Source: Streptomyces sp. NBC_01451 (GTDB lineage Bacteria > Actinomycetota > Actinomycetes > Streptomycetales > Streptomycetaceae). From it: a stretch of 64,000 bases of DNA. The notes below the pieces were generated by a model. The model ran no database searches. It saw only the letters and a program-made list of their open reading frames with translations, and had not been told where the DNA came from. The first letter of the stretch is position 1, and each line of letters begins with the position of its first letter. The position numbers and the translations under genes were made by a program. Where the stretch lies: NCBI RefSeq assembly GCF_036227485.1, contig NZ_CP109479.1, forward strand, positions 3,286,001 through 3,350,000. The letters are read 5' to 3'. Positions 1-8,990 of this stretch are shown in pieces.

Positions 1-41
1 GGGGGGCAGCCGCAACGACTCGTCGGGGAGGGCCACGCGGA

Positions 42-689
42 TCAGCCGACCGCGAGCAGAATCGCCAGCAGAACCGCGCCGGCGGCGGCGGGCGCCATGA
101 TCTCGTACGCCCATTTGACGGTCACCTCGCCCTGTGAGGTGGCCGCCTTCTCGCGGGCCTCCCACAGCTGGCCCAGGTCGTCCATGATCTGGTCGTTCTG
201 GGCGCGGGTCGGTCCGGGCGGCACCAGGGGCATCCGGCCGCCGGGGCGGCCGGCCTCGCGCGCCTCGCGCATCTTGGCCCGGTTGGCCCGCTTGCGGGCA
301 CGCAGCGAGACGGGGACGGCCCAGAGCTGGTACTTGGTACCGGACTCGACGACGACCTCGTTCGAGAAGCTCGACCGGAACCCGGCGACCGTCCCCCAGG
401 GCAGCTCGACGACCCGGAACGGGTTGCGCACGCGCAGCCGGTGGTCGTTGGCCAGCACGGCGGGCCGCAGCGTGAAGGCGATCACCAGCGGTACGGCGAA
501 GAGCAGCGTGGCGAGCGCCAGCCACGGGGTCCGCCCGTGGCCGACGAACAGCGCGTCGCCGCCGAGCCAGCCAGCGAGCCCGAGCAGCAGCACTCCGGCC
601 ACGAGGGCGGAGGGTGACCGGTAGACCCGGTCGGGAGACACGGGTTGCGCTGGGCCCTGCTCGGGCGACGGGTGGTCCGGGGTCGTCAT
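42..689 (-). CDS. PH-domain membrane protein
   Basis: Predicted integral membrane protein of 215 residues. Two hydrophobic segments near the N-terminus (about residues 27-70) are followed by a short beta-rich domain resembling the bacterial PH-like family (bPH_6 type), then a charged Arg/Lys linker and a C-terminal hydrophobic helix. The ATG at 689 was chosen because the longer reading frame upstream is Arg/Pro-rich and overlaps the deoC promoter region. It is divergent from deoC. The role is unknown; the family is common in Streptomyces. Confidence 0.75.
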   Translation of the reverse strand: MTTPDHPSPEQGPAQPVSPDRVYRSPSALVAGVLLLGLAGWLGGDALFVGHGRTPWLALATLLFAVPLVIAFTLRPAVLANDHRLRVRNPFRVVELPWGTVAGFRSSFSNEVVVESGTKYQLWAVPVSLRARKRANRAKMREAREAGRPGGRMPLVPPGPTRAQNDQIMDDLGQLWEAREKAATSQGEVTVKWAYEIMAPAAAGAVLLAILLAVG

Positions 690-835
690 GCCCCCGATTC
701 TGCCCGACGCCCCGGACACCCCTCGCCGCCGGTGCCGCCCGGGCCGCGTTTCCCGCTCCGCCACCCGTTCACCGCATATGTCCACCCCGGGCCCGGGGTC
801 GGCCCGCTCCACCTGTTTCCCGGGGCTGTACAGCC

Positions 836-849
836 GCTACGCGCGTAGA
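836..849. promoter_or_regulatory. palindromic operator and promoter of deoC
   Basis: A perfect 12-bp palindrome, CTACGCGCGTAG (837-848), overlaps a TAGATA-like -10 box and ends 13 bases before the GTG start of deoC. Almost the same sequence lies 15 bases before the start of add at 41,726. Sharing between two nucleoside-catabolism genes suggests an operator for one nucleoside-responsive repressor; that regulator is inferred, not seen. Confidence 0.6.
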
Positions 850-861
850 TATGCTCGGCTT

Positions 862-1827
862 GTGACCATGCCCACCACTGCATCAACCGCACTCCCGCTC
901 AAGGACGTGACCGCGTCCGACAGCACGCTGCGCCGCTACCTTCACGGGCTGCCCGGCGTCGACGCGGTCGGCCTGGAGGCGCGAGCCGCCTCCCTCGGCA
1001 CACGTTCCATCAAGACGACCGCGAAGGCGTACGCCATCGACCTGGCCATCTCGATGGTCGACCTGACGACTCTGGAAGGCGCGGACACCGCCGGCAAGGT
1101 CCGGTCGCTCGGCGCCAAGGCCGTCCGCCCCGACCCGACCGACCGCACGGCCCCCGCCACGGCCGCGGTCTGCGTCTACCCCGACATGGTGGCCGTCGCG
1201 AAGGAGGCCGTCGCCGGGTCCACCGTCAAGGTCGCCTCCGTCGCCACCGCCTTCCCCGCGGGCCGCGCCGCGATCGGCGTCAAGCTGGCCGACGTGCGTG
1301 ACGCCGTCGCCGCCGGTGCCGACGAGATCGACATGGTCATCGACCGGGGCGCGTTCCTCGCGGGCAACTACCTGAAGGTGTACGAGGAGATCGTCGCCGT
1401 GAAGGAGGCCTGCGGGGCGTCCGCCCGGCTCAAGGTCATCTTCGAGACCGGCGAGCTGTCGACGTACGACAACATCCGGCGCGCGAGCTGGCTCGGCATG
1501 ATCGCCGGGGCCGACTTCATCAAGACGTCCACCGGCAAGGTCGCCGTCAACGCGACGCCCGCGAACACCCTCCTCATGCTGGAGGCCGTACGCGACTTCC
1601 GCGCGCAGACCGGCGTCCAGGTGGGCGTGAAGCCGGCCGGTGGCATCCGTACCACCAAGGACGCGGTGAAGTTCCTGGTCGTGGTCAACGAGACCGTGGG
1701 CGAGGACTGGCTCGACAACCACTGGTTCCGCTTCGGCGCCTCCTCGCTGCTGAACGACCTGCTGATGCAGCGCCAGAAGCTGGCCACCGGCCGCTACTCC
1801 GGCCCCGACTACGTGACGGTGGACTGA
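862..1827 (+). CDS. deoC: deoxyribose-phosphate aldolase DeoC
   Basis: Cytosolic class I aldolase that splits 2-deoxyribose-5-phosphate into glyceraldehyde-3-phosphate and acetaldehyde in deoxynucleoside salvage. The Schiff-base lysine lies in DFIKTSTGK (Lys221) and the second essential lysine in VGVKPAGGIRTT (Lys257); the DEIDMVID strand is also present. At 321 residues it has the length of actinobacterial DeoC, longer than the E. coli enzyme. GTG at 862 fits a leaderless transcript from the -10 box just upstream. The aldehyde dehydrogenase genes follow within 5 bp, suggesting an operon that removes the acetaldehyde produced. Confidence 0.93.
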   Translation: MTMPTTASTALPLKDVTASDSTLRRYLHGLPGVDAVGLEARAASLGTRSIKTTAKAYAIDLAISMVDLTTLEGADTAGKVRSLGAKAVRPDPTDRTAPATAAVCVYPDMVAVAKEAVAGSTVKVASVATAFPAGRAAIGVKLADVRDAVAAGADEIDMVIDRGAFLAGNYLKVYEEIVAVKEACGASARLKVIFETGELSTYDNIRRASWLGMIAGADFIKTSTGKVAVNATPANTLLMLEAVRDFRAQTGVQVGVKPAGGIRTTKDAVKFLVVVNETVGEDWLDNHWFRFGASSLLNDLLMQRQKLATGRYSGPDYVTVD

Positions 1828-1832
1828 TCACC

Positions 1833-3284
1833 ATGACCATCGAGAAGCGGTCATCCGCATTCGAGTACGCACCGGCGCCCGAGTCCCGCGCCGTCGTCGA
1901 CATCGCTCCCTCCTACGGCCTGTTCATCGACGGCGAGTTCGCCGAGGCCGCCGAGGGCCGGGTCTTCAAGACCGTCTCCCCCTCCACCGAGGAGGTCCTC
2001 TCCGAGGTCGCGCAGGCGGGCGAGGCGGACGTCGAGCGTGCGGTGAAGGCCGCCCGCAAGGCCTTCGAGAAGTGGTCGGCGCTGCCCGGCTCCGAGCGCG
2101 CCAAGTACCTCTTCCGCATCGCCCGCATCATCCAGGAGCGCAGCCGTGAGCTGGCCGTCCTGGAGACCCTGGACAACGGCAAGCCGATCAGGGAGACGCG
2201 CGACGCCGATCTCCCCCTGGTCGCCGCGCACTTCTTCTACTACGCGGGCTGGGCCGACAAGCTCGGCCACGCCGGTTTCGGCGCGAACCCCAGGCCGCTG
2301 GGCGTCGCGGGCCAGGTCATCCCCTGGAACTTCCCGCTGCTGATGCTGGCCTGGAAGATCGCCCCGGCGCTCGCCACCGGCAACACGGTGGTGCTGAAGC
2401 CCGCCGAGACGACCCCCCTCTCCGCCCTGTTCTTCGCGGACATCTGCCGCCAGGCGGGCCTGCCCAAGGGCGTCGTCAACATCCTTCCCGGGTACGGCGA
2501 CACGGGCGCCGCGCTCGTCGCGCACCCGGACGTCAACAAGGTCGCGTTCACCGGGTCGACGGCCGTCGGCAAGGAGATCGCGCGCACGGTCGCCGGCAGC
2601 CGCAAGAAGCTGACCCTCGAACTGGGCGGCAAGGGCGCCAACATCGTCTTCGACGACGCCCCCATCGACCAGGCCGTCGAGGGCATCGTCACCGGCATCT
2701 TCTTCAACCAGGGCCAGGTCTGCTGCGCGGGCTCCCGGCTCCTCGTCCAGGAGTCGATCCAGGACGAGCTGCTCGACTCGCTCAAGCGCAGGCTCTCCAC
2801 GCTCCGCCTCGGCGACCCGCTGGACAAGAACACGGACATCGGCGCGATCAACTCCGCCGAGCAGCTCGCCCGGATCACCTCGCTCGTCGAGGCGGGCGAG
2901 GCGGAGGGCGCCGAGCGCTGGTCCCCGGCCTGCGAACTCCCCTCCTCCGGCTACTGGTTCGCCCCGACGCTCTTCACGAACGTCACCCAGGCGCACACCA
3001 TCGCCCGCGACGAGATCTTCGGCCCGGTGCTCTCGGTCCTCACCTTCCGCACCCCGGACGAGGCCGTCGCCAAGGCCAACAACACCCAGTACGGCCTGTC
3101 GGCGGGCATCTGGACCGAGAAGGGGTCGAGGATCCTCGCCGTCGCGAACAAGCTCCGCGCGGGTGTCGTCTGGTCCAACACGTTCAACAAGTTCGACCCC
3201 ACCTCGCCGTTCGGCGGCTACAAGGAGTCGGGCTTCGGCCGCGAGGGCGGTCGCCACGGCCTGGAGGCGTACCTCGATGTCTGA
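1833..3284 (+). CDS. aldehyde dehydrogenase family protein
   Basis: NAD(P)-dependent aldehyde dehydrogenase, 483 residues, full length for the family. The general-base Glu sits in LELGGKGAN, the catalytic Cys (Cys297) in NQGQVCCAGSR, and the cofactor-binding IPWNFPLL and FTGSTAVGK motifs are intact. It starts 5 bp after deoC and overlaps the next gene by 8 bp, so it is probably co-transcribed. The likely role is oxidation of acetaldehyde from DeoC or of a related aldehyde; the substrate is inferred from context. Confidence 0.88.
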   Translation: MTIEKRSSAFEYAPAPESRAVVDIAPSYGLFIDGEFAEAAEGRVFKTVSPSTEEVLSEVAQAGEADVERAVKAARKAFEKWSALPGSERAKYLFRIARIIQERSRELAVLETLDNGKPIRETRDADLPLVAAHFFYYAGWADKLGHAGFGANPRPLGVAGQVIPWNFPLLMLAWKIAPALATGNTVVLKPAETTPLSALFFADICRQAGLPKGVVNILPGYGDTGAALVAHPDVNKVAFTGSTAVGKEIARTVAGSRKKLTLELGGKGANIVFDDAPIDQAVEGIVTGIFFNQGQVCCAGSRLLVQESIQDELLDSLKRRLSTLRLGDPLDKNTDIGAINSAEQLARITSLVEAGEAEGAERWSPACELPSSGYWFAPTLFTNVTQAHTIARDEIFGPVLSVLTFRTPDEAVAKANNTQYGLSAGIWTEKGSRILAVANKLRAGVVWSNTFNKFDPTSPFGGYKESGFGREGGRHGLEAYLDV

Positions 3285-4221
3285 CCCCCGAGTGGACACC
3301 CGACCGGACACCCGACCGGACACCCGGTCGGACGCACGTCTGTCCGTCTTCAAGACCTACAAGCTGTACGTGGGCGGGAAGTTCCCGCGTTCCGAGAGCG
3401 GCCGGGTGTACGAGGTGAGCGACGCGAAGGGCAACTGGCTGGCGAACGCGCCCCTGTCCTCCCGCAAGGACGCCCGTGACGCGGTCGTCGCCGCGCGCAA
3501 GGCGTTCGGCGGCTGGGCCGGGGCCACGGCGTACAACCGCGGCCAGGTCCTCTACCGCGTCGCCGAGATGCTGGAGGGCCGCAGGGAGCAGTTCGTCCGG
3601 GAGGTCGCGGACGCGGAGGGCCTGTCGAAGCCGAAGGCCAACGCCCAGGTGGACGCGGCGATCGACCGCTGGGTCTGGTACGCGGGCTGGACCGACAAGA
3701 TCGCCCAGGTGGTGGGAGGCGGGAACCCGGTCGCGGGACCCTACTTCAACCTCTCCTCCCCCGAACCGACCGGCGTGGTGGTCGTCCTCGCCCCCCAGGA
3801 GTCCTCGTTCCTGGGCCTGGTGTCGGTCCTCGCCCCGGTGATCGCCACCGGCAACACGGCGATCGTGATCGCCAGTGAGAGGTCACCGCTCCCCGCGCTG
3901 TCCCTCGGCGAGGTCCTGGCCACCTCGGACGTACCCGGCGGAGTCGTCAACATCCTGTCCGGCCGTACGGCGGAGATCACCCCGTCGCTGGCCGCGCACC
4001 AGGACGTCAACGCGATCGACCTGGCGGGCGCGGACGAGGTCCTCGCGAAGGAGCTGGAGATCGCGGCGGCCGACAACCTCAAGCGCGTTCTGCGTCCACA
4101 GACTGTGGACAACGCCCAGTGGTTCGCCACCCCGGGCACCGAACGCATGACCGCCTTCCTGGAGACGAAGACGGTCTGGCACCCAACCGGTTCACTGGGC
4201 GCGTCGGGATCCTCCTACTAG
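3277..4221 (+). CDS. truncated aldehyde dehydrogenase-like protein without catalytic Cys
   Basis: A 314-residue protein matching the N-terminal cofactor-binding half of aldehyde dehydrogenases (FNLSSPEPTGVVVVLAPQ, ATGNTAIVIAS, GVVNILSG). The family LELGGK Glu and the QGQxC catalytic Cys regions are missing, so it cannot be a normal dehydrogenase. No frameshift is needed to explain the ending. The N-terminus has a DTRP repeat encoded by near-identical 12-bp units (3295-3332). The start overlaps the previous gene. It may be a non-catalytic partner or scaffold for the upstream enzyme; this is inference. Confidence 0.8.
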   Translation: MSDPRVDTRPDTRPDTRSDARLSVFKTYKLYVGGKFPRSESGRVYEVSDAKGNWLANAPLSSRKDARDAVVAARKAFGGWAGATAYNRGQVLYRVAEMLEGRREQFVREVADAEGLSKPKANAQVDAAIDRWVWYAGWTDKIAQVVGGGNPVAGPYFNLSSPEPTGVVVVLAPQESSFLGLVSVLAPVIATGNTAIVIASERSPLPALSLGEVLATSDVPGGVVNILSGRTAEITPSLAAHQDVNAIDLAGADEVLAKELEIAAADNLKRVLRPQTVDNAQWFATPGTERMTAFLETKTVWHPTGSLGASGSSY

Positions 4222-4242
4222 GCCGGCCGCAGGCCGCCTGGT

Positions 4243-4270
4243 AGGGGCGCGGGGAACTGCGCGACCAGCC
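4243..4270. repeat. Streptomyces interspersed repeat, copy 1
   Basis: A GGGGCGCGGGGAACTGCGCG-type sequence just after the aldehyde dehydrogenase-like gene. A close copy lies at 9,671-9,704. I recall this motif from intergenic regions of many Streptomyces genomes; its function is unknown to me. Confidence 0.6.
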
Positions 4271-4335
4271 ACGACGCACTCGCGCCCGGCAACGGTCAGC
4301 AGTTCCCCACCCCTCCCCCGCACATCAATCGCACA

Positions 4336-4746
4336 TCAACCGCCCAGGACCCCCAAGGCCTCCCCCAGCACCGGAATGCGCCCGATCGACTGCGCCTGCG
4401 CAACAGGCCCGGTCACCATCTGCGAAGCAACCGGCTGGAAGTCGGCGAGCTGGGTGCCCACGCCGTTGTCGAGCGGGTCGACGCCCGTACCGGCGAGGGG
4501 GTTGGGCTTGAGACCCTGGACCGCACCCGTGACGTAGCCGACCGAGCCGGTGAGCGCCGCCAGGCCCGACTGCGGGTCGATCTTCCCCAGCGAGGTGGTG
4601 GGGTTCATGCGGATGGCGTCCACCGCGGGACCCGCCTCGGCGGCGGAGGCCGTCGCGGCACCCGCCCCCAGGGCCGCGCCGGTGGCCGCGAGGGCGATCA
4701 GCGCGCGCTGGGCGGTCTGGTTCTGGGTGGACGTACGTCGTGCCAT
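4336..4746 (-). CDS. small secreted protein, alanine/glycine rich
   Basis: Predicted 136-residue exported protein. The N-terminus has RRTSTQ followed by a hydrophobic h-region and ATASAAE as a probable signal-peptidase I site near residue 33. The mature part is low-complexity with few charged residues. A second protein of similar design (10,819-11,178) lies in the same cluster. The function is unknown. Start at 4746 is the ATG giving the clean signal peptide. Confidence 0.7.
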   Translation of the reverse strand: MARRTSTQNQTAQRALIALAATGAALGAGAATASAAEAGPAVDAIRMNPTTSLGKIDPQSGLAALTGSVGYVTGAVQGLKPNPLAGTGVDPLDNGVGTQLADFQPVASQMVTGPVAQAQSIGRIPVLGEALGVLGG

Positions 4747-4875
4747 GACTGGTGGCCGCCTTCTGGTGCGCCGGGTAATCGGATCGACACGAAGGGTAGT
4801 TGAGGTGTGACGCACCTTTCAAAGCCGACCCGCGGGGTCGGCAGGGGGGCGCCCGATGCCTCACACTGGTGTCTC

Positions 4876-5511
4876 GTGACCTCCCACCCGCACATACCCA
4901 CGCGAGTCGTGCTGCTCTGCGGCCCTTCAGGCTCCGGCAAGTCCCTCCTCGCGGCCCGTTCCGGTCTCCCGGTCCTGCGGCTCGACGACTTCTACAAGGA
5001 GGCCGCCGACCCGACGCTGCCGCAGGTCCTGGGAAGCACCGACATCGACTGGGACCACCCTCAGTCGTGGGACGCGGACGCGGCGGTCACCGCGATCACC
5101 GAGCTGTGCCGCACGAGCCGTACGAACGTCCCGGTGTACGACATCTCGCTGAGCGCCCGTACGGGCGAGGAGAGCGTCGAGATCGGCCGGACCCCGCTGT
5201 TCATCGCGGAGGGCATCTTCGCCGCCGAGATCGTCGCGCGCTGCCGGGAGGAGGGCGTCCTCGCGGACGCGCTCTGTCTGAGCCGGGGGCCCGTTCGGAC
5301 GTTCCGCAGACGCTTCCTGCGGGATCTGCGCGAGGGCCGCAAGTCGGTGCCGTTCCTGCTGCGCCGCGGCTGGCGGCTGATGCGCGCCGAGCGTTCCATC
5401 GTGGCCCGCCAGACGGCCCTGGGCGCCCACGCGTGCGACCGGGACGAGGCGATGGGCAGACTGGCCGACGCGGCGGCGGGCCGCCGCACACAGACGCGCA
5501 CGGCGGCCTGA
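4876..5511 (+). CDS. uridine kinase-like P-loop protein
   Basis: A 211-residue cytosolic NTPase with Walker A GPSGSGKS near residue 17, a RLDDFY motif typical of uridine kinase and phosphoribulokinase-like enzymes, and a WDHPQSWD segment that matches the substrate region of uridine kinases. The likely reaction is phosphorylation of uridine or a related nucleoside. The GTG at 4876 directly precedes the conserved domain; longer starts add an unlikely N-terminus. It fits the nucleoside-salvage theme of deoC and add nearby. Confidence 0.82.
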   Translation: MTSHPHIPTRVVLLCGPSGSGKSLLAARSGLPVLRLDDFYKEAADPTLPQVLGSTDIDWDHPQSWDADAAVTAITELCRTSRTNVPVYDISLSARTGEESVEIGRTPLFIAEGIFAAEIVARCREEGVLADALCLSRGPVRTFRRRFLRDLREGRKSVPFLLRRGWRLMRAERSIVARQTALGAHACDRDEAMGRLADAAAGRRTQTRTAA

Positions 5512-5530
5512 CCCCCGCCCTCACGCACAC

Positions 5531-5577
5531 GAGAAGCGGGACTGAACGGACCCCCCGGCCCCCCAGTCCCGCTTCTC
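5531..5577. terminator. strong hairpin terminator
   Basis: A perfect 13-bp inverted repeat, GAGAAGCGGGACT and its complement, with a C/G-rich loop, directly after the kinase-like gene. Confidence 0.75.
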
Positions 5578-5579
5578 TT

Positions 5580-5716
5580 GTGCTTCCCCCGTGTGGTGCA
5601 ACCCCCGCGGCCCCCCAGCCCCGGTGGTTTCCCCCCCTGGTGATGCTCCCCCGTGCTTCCCCCCGTTTACCGCTCCCCCGTCTACCGCTCCCCCGAGCGG
5701 TGCTTCCCCCACACCC
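5580..5716. repeat. C-rich low-complexity spacer with short tandem repeats
   Basis: Runs of four to six C alternate with taccgct and tgctt units. There is no plausible gene. It separates the convergent kinase-like gene and sigQ. Confidence 0.5.
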
Positions 5717-6481
5717 TCAGGCCACGAGCTCCCCGAAGGATTCCTCCTCGTCACGGCCGAAGCTGAGGACCTCGTCCTCGCGCATCCGGCGGAGCGACCG
5801 CCAGATGCTGGACTTCACCGTGCCGACACTGATGTCGAGGATCTCCGCGATCTCCGGGTCCGTGCGGCCCTCGTAGTAACGAAGGACCAGCATCGTCCGC
5901 TGGAGTTCGGGGAGCCGGGCGAGCGCCTGCCACAGGACCGCGCGCAGCTCCGTGCCGCGCATCGCGTCCGTGTCGCCGGGCGTCTCCGGCAGTTCCTCGG
6001 TCGGGTACTCGTTCAGCTTGCGGCGGCGCCACGCGCTGATGTGCAGATTGGTCATCGTCCGGCGGAGGTATCCGCCGACCGCGGCCTTGTCACTGATCCG
6101 GTCCCAGGCGCGGTACGTCGAGAACAGCGCGCTCTGGAGCAGGTCCTCGGCCTCGAAGCGGTCACCGGTGAGGTGGTAGGCGGTCGCGTACAGGGAGGCG
6201 CGGCGCTCCTGGACGTAGGCGGTGAACTCCGCCTCCGACAGCGAACGACGCTCCCCCGTGGTCTCCCTGTACGCGGCCCCCGTCAGCCCCGCCTCTTTCG
6301 TGGCGGCGCTGCCGCTTCCCCCCGTGTGTGCGTCAACCACCGACATGTACGTGGTGTGCTGACGCCCGGTGCCGCGAACGCACCCCCGCCCGTTCACGGC
6401 ACCGGACTTCTCGGTGGTCCTCGTGACGTCGTGCAGGCGCGTGATCACTGCGTTCGCGCTTGTGCTGTGCAGCGTGCTCAT
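5717..6481 (-). CDS. sigQ: ECF sigma factor SigQ, SigE family
   Basis: RNA polymerase sigma factor of 254 residues with region 2 (residues about 85-150: TGDRFEAEDLLQSALFSTYRAW, split by me only for reference) and region 4 (about 180-235: LPELQRTMLVLRYYEG, SVGTVKSSIWRSL). A poorly conserved N-terminal extension of about 75 residues precedes region 2. It is divergent from afsQ1, the arrangement known in S. coelicolor, where AfsQ1/Q2 activates sigQ and antibiotic genes. The 264-bp divergent gap probably carries both promoters. Confidence 0.87.
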   Translation of the reverse strand: MSTLHSTSANAVITRLHDVTRTTEKSGAVNGRGCVRGTGRQHTTYMSVVDAHTGGSGSAATKEAGLTGAAYRETTGERRSLSEAEFTAYVQERRASLYATAYHLTGDRFEAEDLLQSALFSTYRAWDRISDKAAVGGYLRRTMTNLHISAWRRRKLNEYPTEELPETPGDTDAMRGTELRAVLWQALARLPELQRTMLVLRYYEGRTDPEIAEILDISVGTVKSSIWRSLRRMREDEVLSFGRDEEESFGELVA

Positions 6482-6744
6482 CTCGCGCCCCCCGTCGTGG
6501 ACTTACCGTCTTCGGCTCGGTTCGTGGTGCTTCCTTGCCTGTGCCGAGAACTCTGCCCAAGCCACTTCATGACGGTGTCCGCCGACTGTCACAGGCGTGC
6601 AACAGGGGCACTTCTCAGGAACAGCACGGCGAACAACACAGGAAGGTCACAGAGTGGCGCGGTAAAGGCCCGCCGACACCCCGAAATCGCCCGACAAGCA
6701 CCTGACAGTCGCAGCCCGGCCCGGCCATGGGCCAGAATGCATCC

Positions 6745-7422
6745 GTGCCTTCCCTGTTGCTGATCGAGGACGACGACGCCATCCGTACGGCCCTGGAGCT
6801 GTCTTTGACCCGCCAGGGCCACCGGGTCGCCACCGCTGCCACCGGTGAGGACGGTCTGAAGCTGCTGCGTGAGCAGCGGCCGGATCTGATCGTCCTGGAT
6901 GTGATGCTGCCCGGTATCGACGGTTTCGAGGTGTGCCGGCGCATCCGGCGCACGGACCAGCTGCCGATCATCCTGCTCACCGCGCGCAGCGACGACATCG
7001 ACGTGGTCGTCGGGCTGGAGTCCGGCGCCGACGACTATGTCGTCAAACCGGTGCAGGGGCGGGTGCTCGACGCCCGTATCCGGGCCGTGCTGCGGCGCGG
7101 GGAGCGCGAGTCCAACGACTCGGCGACCTTCGGTTCGCTGGTCATCGACCGCTCGGCGATGACGGTGACGAAGAACGGCGAGGATCTGCAGCTGACGCCC
7201 ACCGAGCTGCGGCTGCTCCTGGAGCTGAGCCGGCGGCCCGGTCAGGCGCTGTCCCGGCAGCAGTTGCTGCGTCTGGTGTGGGAGCACGACTACCTGGGCG
7301 ACTCGCGGCTGGTGGACGCGTGTGTCCAGCGGCTGCGCGCCAAGGTCGAGGACGTGCCCTCGTCACCGACGCTGATCCGTACCGTCCGCGGGGTCGGCTA
7401 CCGGCTGGACTCGCCTCAGTGA
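6745..7422 (+). CDS. afsQ1: response regulator AfsQ1
   Basis: OmpR/PhoB-type regulator of 225 residues: receiver domain (1-115) with the acidic EDDD pocket and phospho-acceptor Asp52 in LIVLD, conserved Lys in VVKPV, and a C-terminal winged helix ending YRLDS. GTG at 6745 gives the 225-residue length known for AfsQ1, and a CAGAAT -10-like box lies just upstream, consistent with a leaderless or very short leader. It overlaps afsQ2 by 4 bp. The pair is known to control nitrogen-related growth and antibiotic production in S. coelicolor. Confidence 0.92.
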   Translation: MPSLLLIEDDDAIRTALELSLTRQGHRVATAATGEDGLKLLREQRPDLIVLDVMLPGIDGFEVCRRIRRTDQLPIILLTARSDDIDVVVGLESGADDYVVKPVQGRVLDARIRAVLRRGERESNDSATFGSLVIDRSAMTVTKNGEDLQLTPTELRLLLELSRRPGQALSRQQLLRLVWEHDYLGDSRLVDACVQRLRAKVEDVPSSPTLIRTVRGVGYRLDSPQ

Positions 7423-8990
7423 CGAAACCGCAGGGCAAGCTCCGCGGCTGGGCCGCGGCGCGCAAGGCGATACTCTCCGGGCTGCGCTTCACCAGCCTGC
7501 GGCTGCGGCTGGTCGTGGTCTTCGGCCTGGTGGCGCTGACGGCCGCCGTGTCGGCCTCCGGGATCGCGTACTGGCTCAACCGCGAGGCCGTGCTCACACG
7601 AACACAGGACGCGGTGCTGCGCGACTTCCAGCAGGAGATGCAGAACCGCGCGGGCACACTGCCGACCCGGCCCACCCAGGACGAACTCCAGCACACGGCG
7701 GGCCAGATGGCCGCCAGCAGCCAGCGGTTCAGTGTCCTGCTGGTCGCCGAGGACGAGAACGGGCGGACGGTCGTCGGCAACTCCGGGGCGCTGGACCCCT
7801 TCTCCCTGGCGGACGTGCCCCGGTCGCTGCGCACGGCGGTCGGCAAGGAGCAGTCGATCACCTCGAACAACAAGTACCCGTACCACCTCTACTGGCAGCG
7901 GATCATCGACGGCGACAAGCCGTACCTGGTCGCCGGCACGAAGGTGATCGGCGGTGGTCCGGCCGGCTACATGCTGAAGTCGCTGGAGCCCGAGGAGAAG
8001 GACCTCAACTCGCTGGCCTGGTCGCTGGGCATCGCCACCGGCCTCGCGCTGATCGGCTCGGCGCTGCTCGCGCAGGCCGCCGCGACGACTGTATTGAAGC
8101 CGGTGCACCGCCTCGGTATCGCGGCCCGGCGGCTCGGCGAGGGGAAGCTGGACACCCGGCTGCGGGTGTCGGGCACGGACGAACTGGCCGACCTCGCCCG
8201 GACGTTCAACCACGCGGCGGAGGCCCTGGAGAAGCGGGTCGCCGAGATGAGCGCCCGTGACGAGGCCTCGCGGCGGTTCGTGGCGGACATGTCCCACGAG
8301 CTGCGTACGCCGCTCACCGCGATCACCGCCGTGACGGAGATCCTCGAAGAGGAGCTGGACGCGGAGACCGGCAGCGTCGACCCGATGATCGAACCGGCGG
8401 TACGGCTGGTGGTGAGCGAGACCCTGCGGCTCAACTCCCTGGTGGAGAACCTGATGGAGGTCACCCGCTTCGACGCGGGCACCGCCCGGCTCGTCCTCGA
8501 CAACGTCGACATCGCCGACCAGATCACGTCCTGCATCGACGCCCGCGCCTGGCTGGACGCGGTCGAACTGGACGCCGAACGCGGCATCATGTCGCTGCTC
8601 GACCCGCGCCGCCTCGACGTCATCCTGGCCAACCTCATCGGCAACGCCCTCAAGCACGGCGGCTCGCCGGTACGGGTGTCGGTGTGCGCGTCCGACGAGG
8701 ACCTGCAGATCGAGGTGCACGACCAGGGGCCGGGCATCCCCGAGGACGTCCTGCCGCACGTCTTCGACCGCTTCTACAAGGCGAGCGCCTCCCGCCCCCG
8801 CTCCGAGGGCAGCGGCCTGGGCCTGTCCATCGCCCTGGAGAACGCCCACATCCACGGCGGCGAGATCACCGCGGCCAACTCCCCGAAGGGCGGCGCGGTG
8901 TTCACCCTGCGGCTGCCCAGGGACCCGTCGGCACTGACGGAGAAACCGGCCGAGCCGGCCGGCGCGAACGGCAACGGGGAGAGCGCGTGA
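7419..8990 (+). CDS. afsQ2: sensor histidine kinase AfsQ2
   Basis: Membrane sensor kinase, 523 residues. A transmembrane helix near residue 30, an extracellular sensor region to about residue 195, a second helix, a HAMP linker (LKPVHRLGIAARRLGEGKL), the phospho-acceptor His in DMSHELRTPLTA near residue 293, and N, G1 and G2 boxes (GNALKHGG, DQGPGIP, GSGLGLSIA). GTG at 7419 overlaps the afsQ1 stop, indicating translational coupling. The downstream lipoprotein again overlaps by 4 bp. Confidence 0.92.
   Translation: MTKPQGKLRGWAAARKAILSGLRFTSLRLRLVVVFGLVALTAAVSASGIAYWLNREAVLTRTQDAVLRDFQQEMQNRAGTLPTRPTQDELQHTAGQMAASSQRFSVLLVAEDENGRTVVGNSGALDPFSLADVPRSLRTAVGKEQSITSNNKYPYHLYWQRIIDGDKPYLVAGTKVIGGGPAGYMLKSLEPEEKDLNSLAWSLGIATGLALIGSALLAQAAATTVLKPVHRLGIAARRLGEGKLDTRLRVSGTDELADLARTFNHAAEALEKRVAEMSARDEASRRFVADMSHELRTPLTAITAVTEILEEELDAETGSVDPMIEPAVRLVVSETLRLNSLVENLMEVTRFDAGTARLVLDNVDIADQITSCIDARAWLDAVELDAERGIMSLLDPRRLDVILANLIGNALKHGGSPVRVSVCASDEDLQIEVHDQGPGIPEDVLPHVFDRFYKASASRPRSEGSGLGLSIALENAHIHGGEITAANSPKGGAVFTLRLPRDPSALTEKPAEPAGANGNGESA

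Noticed and set aside
883..1722. Long open frames opposite deoC and the aldehyde dehydrogenase gene
   Set aside because: Shadow frames created by GC-rich codon bias; His/Arg/Gly/Val-rich translations, no start signals, and the forward genes have clear active-site motifs.
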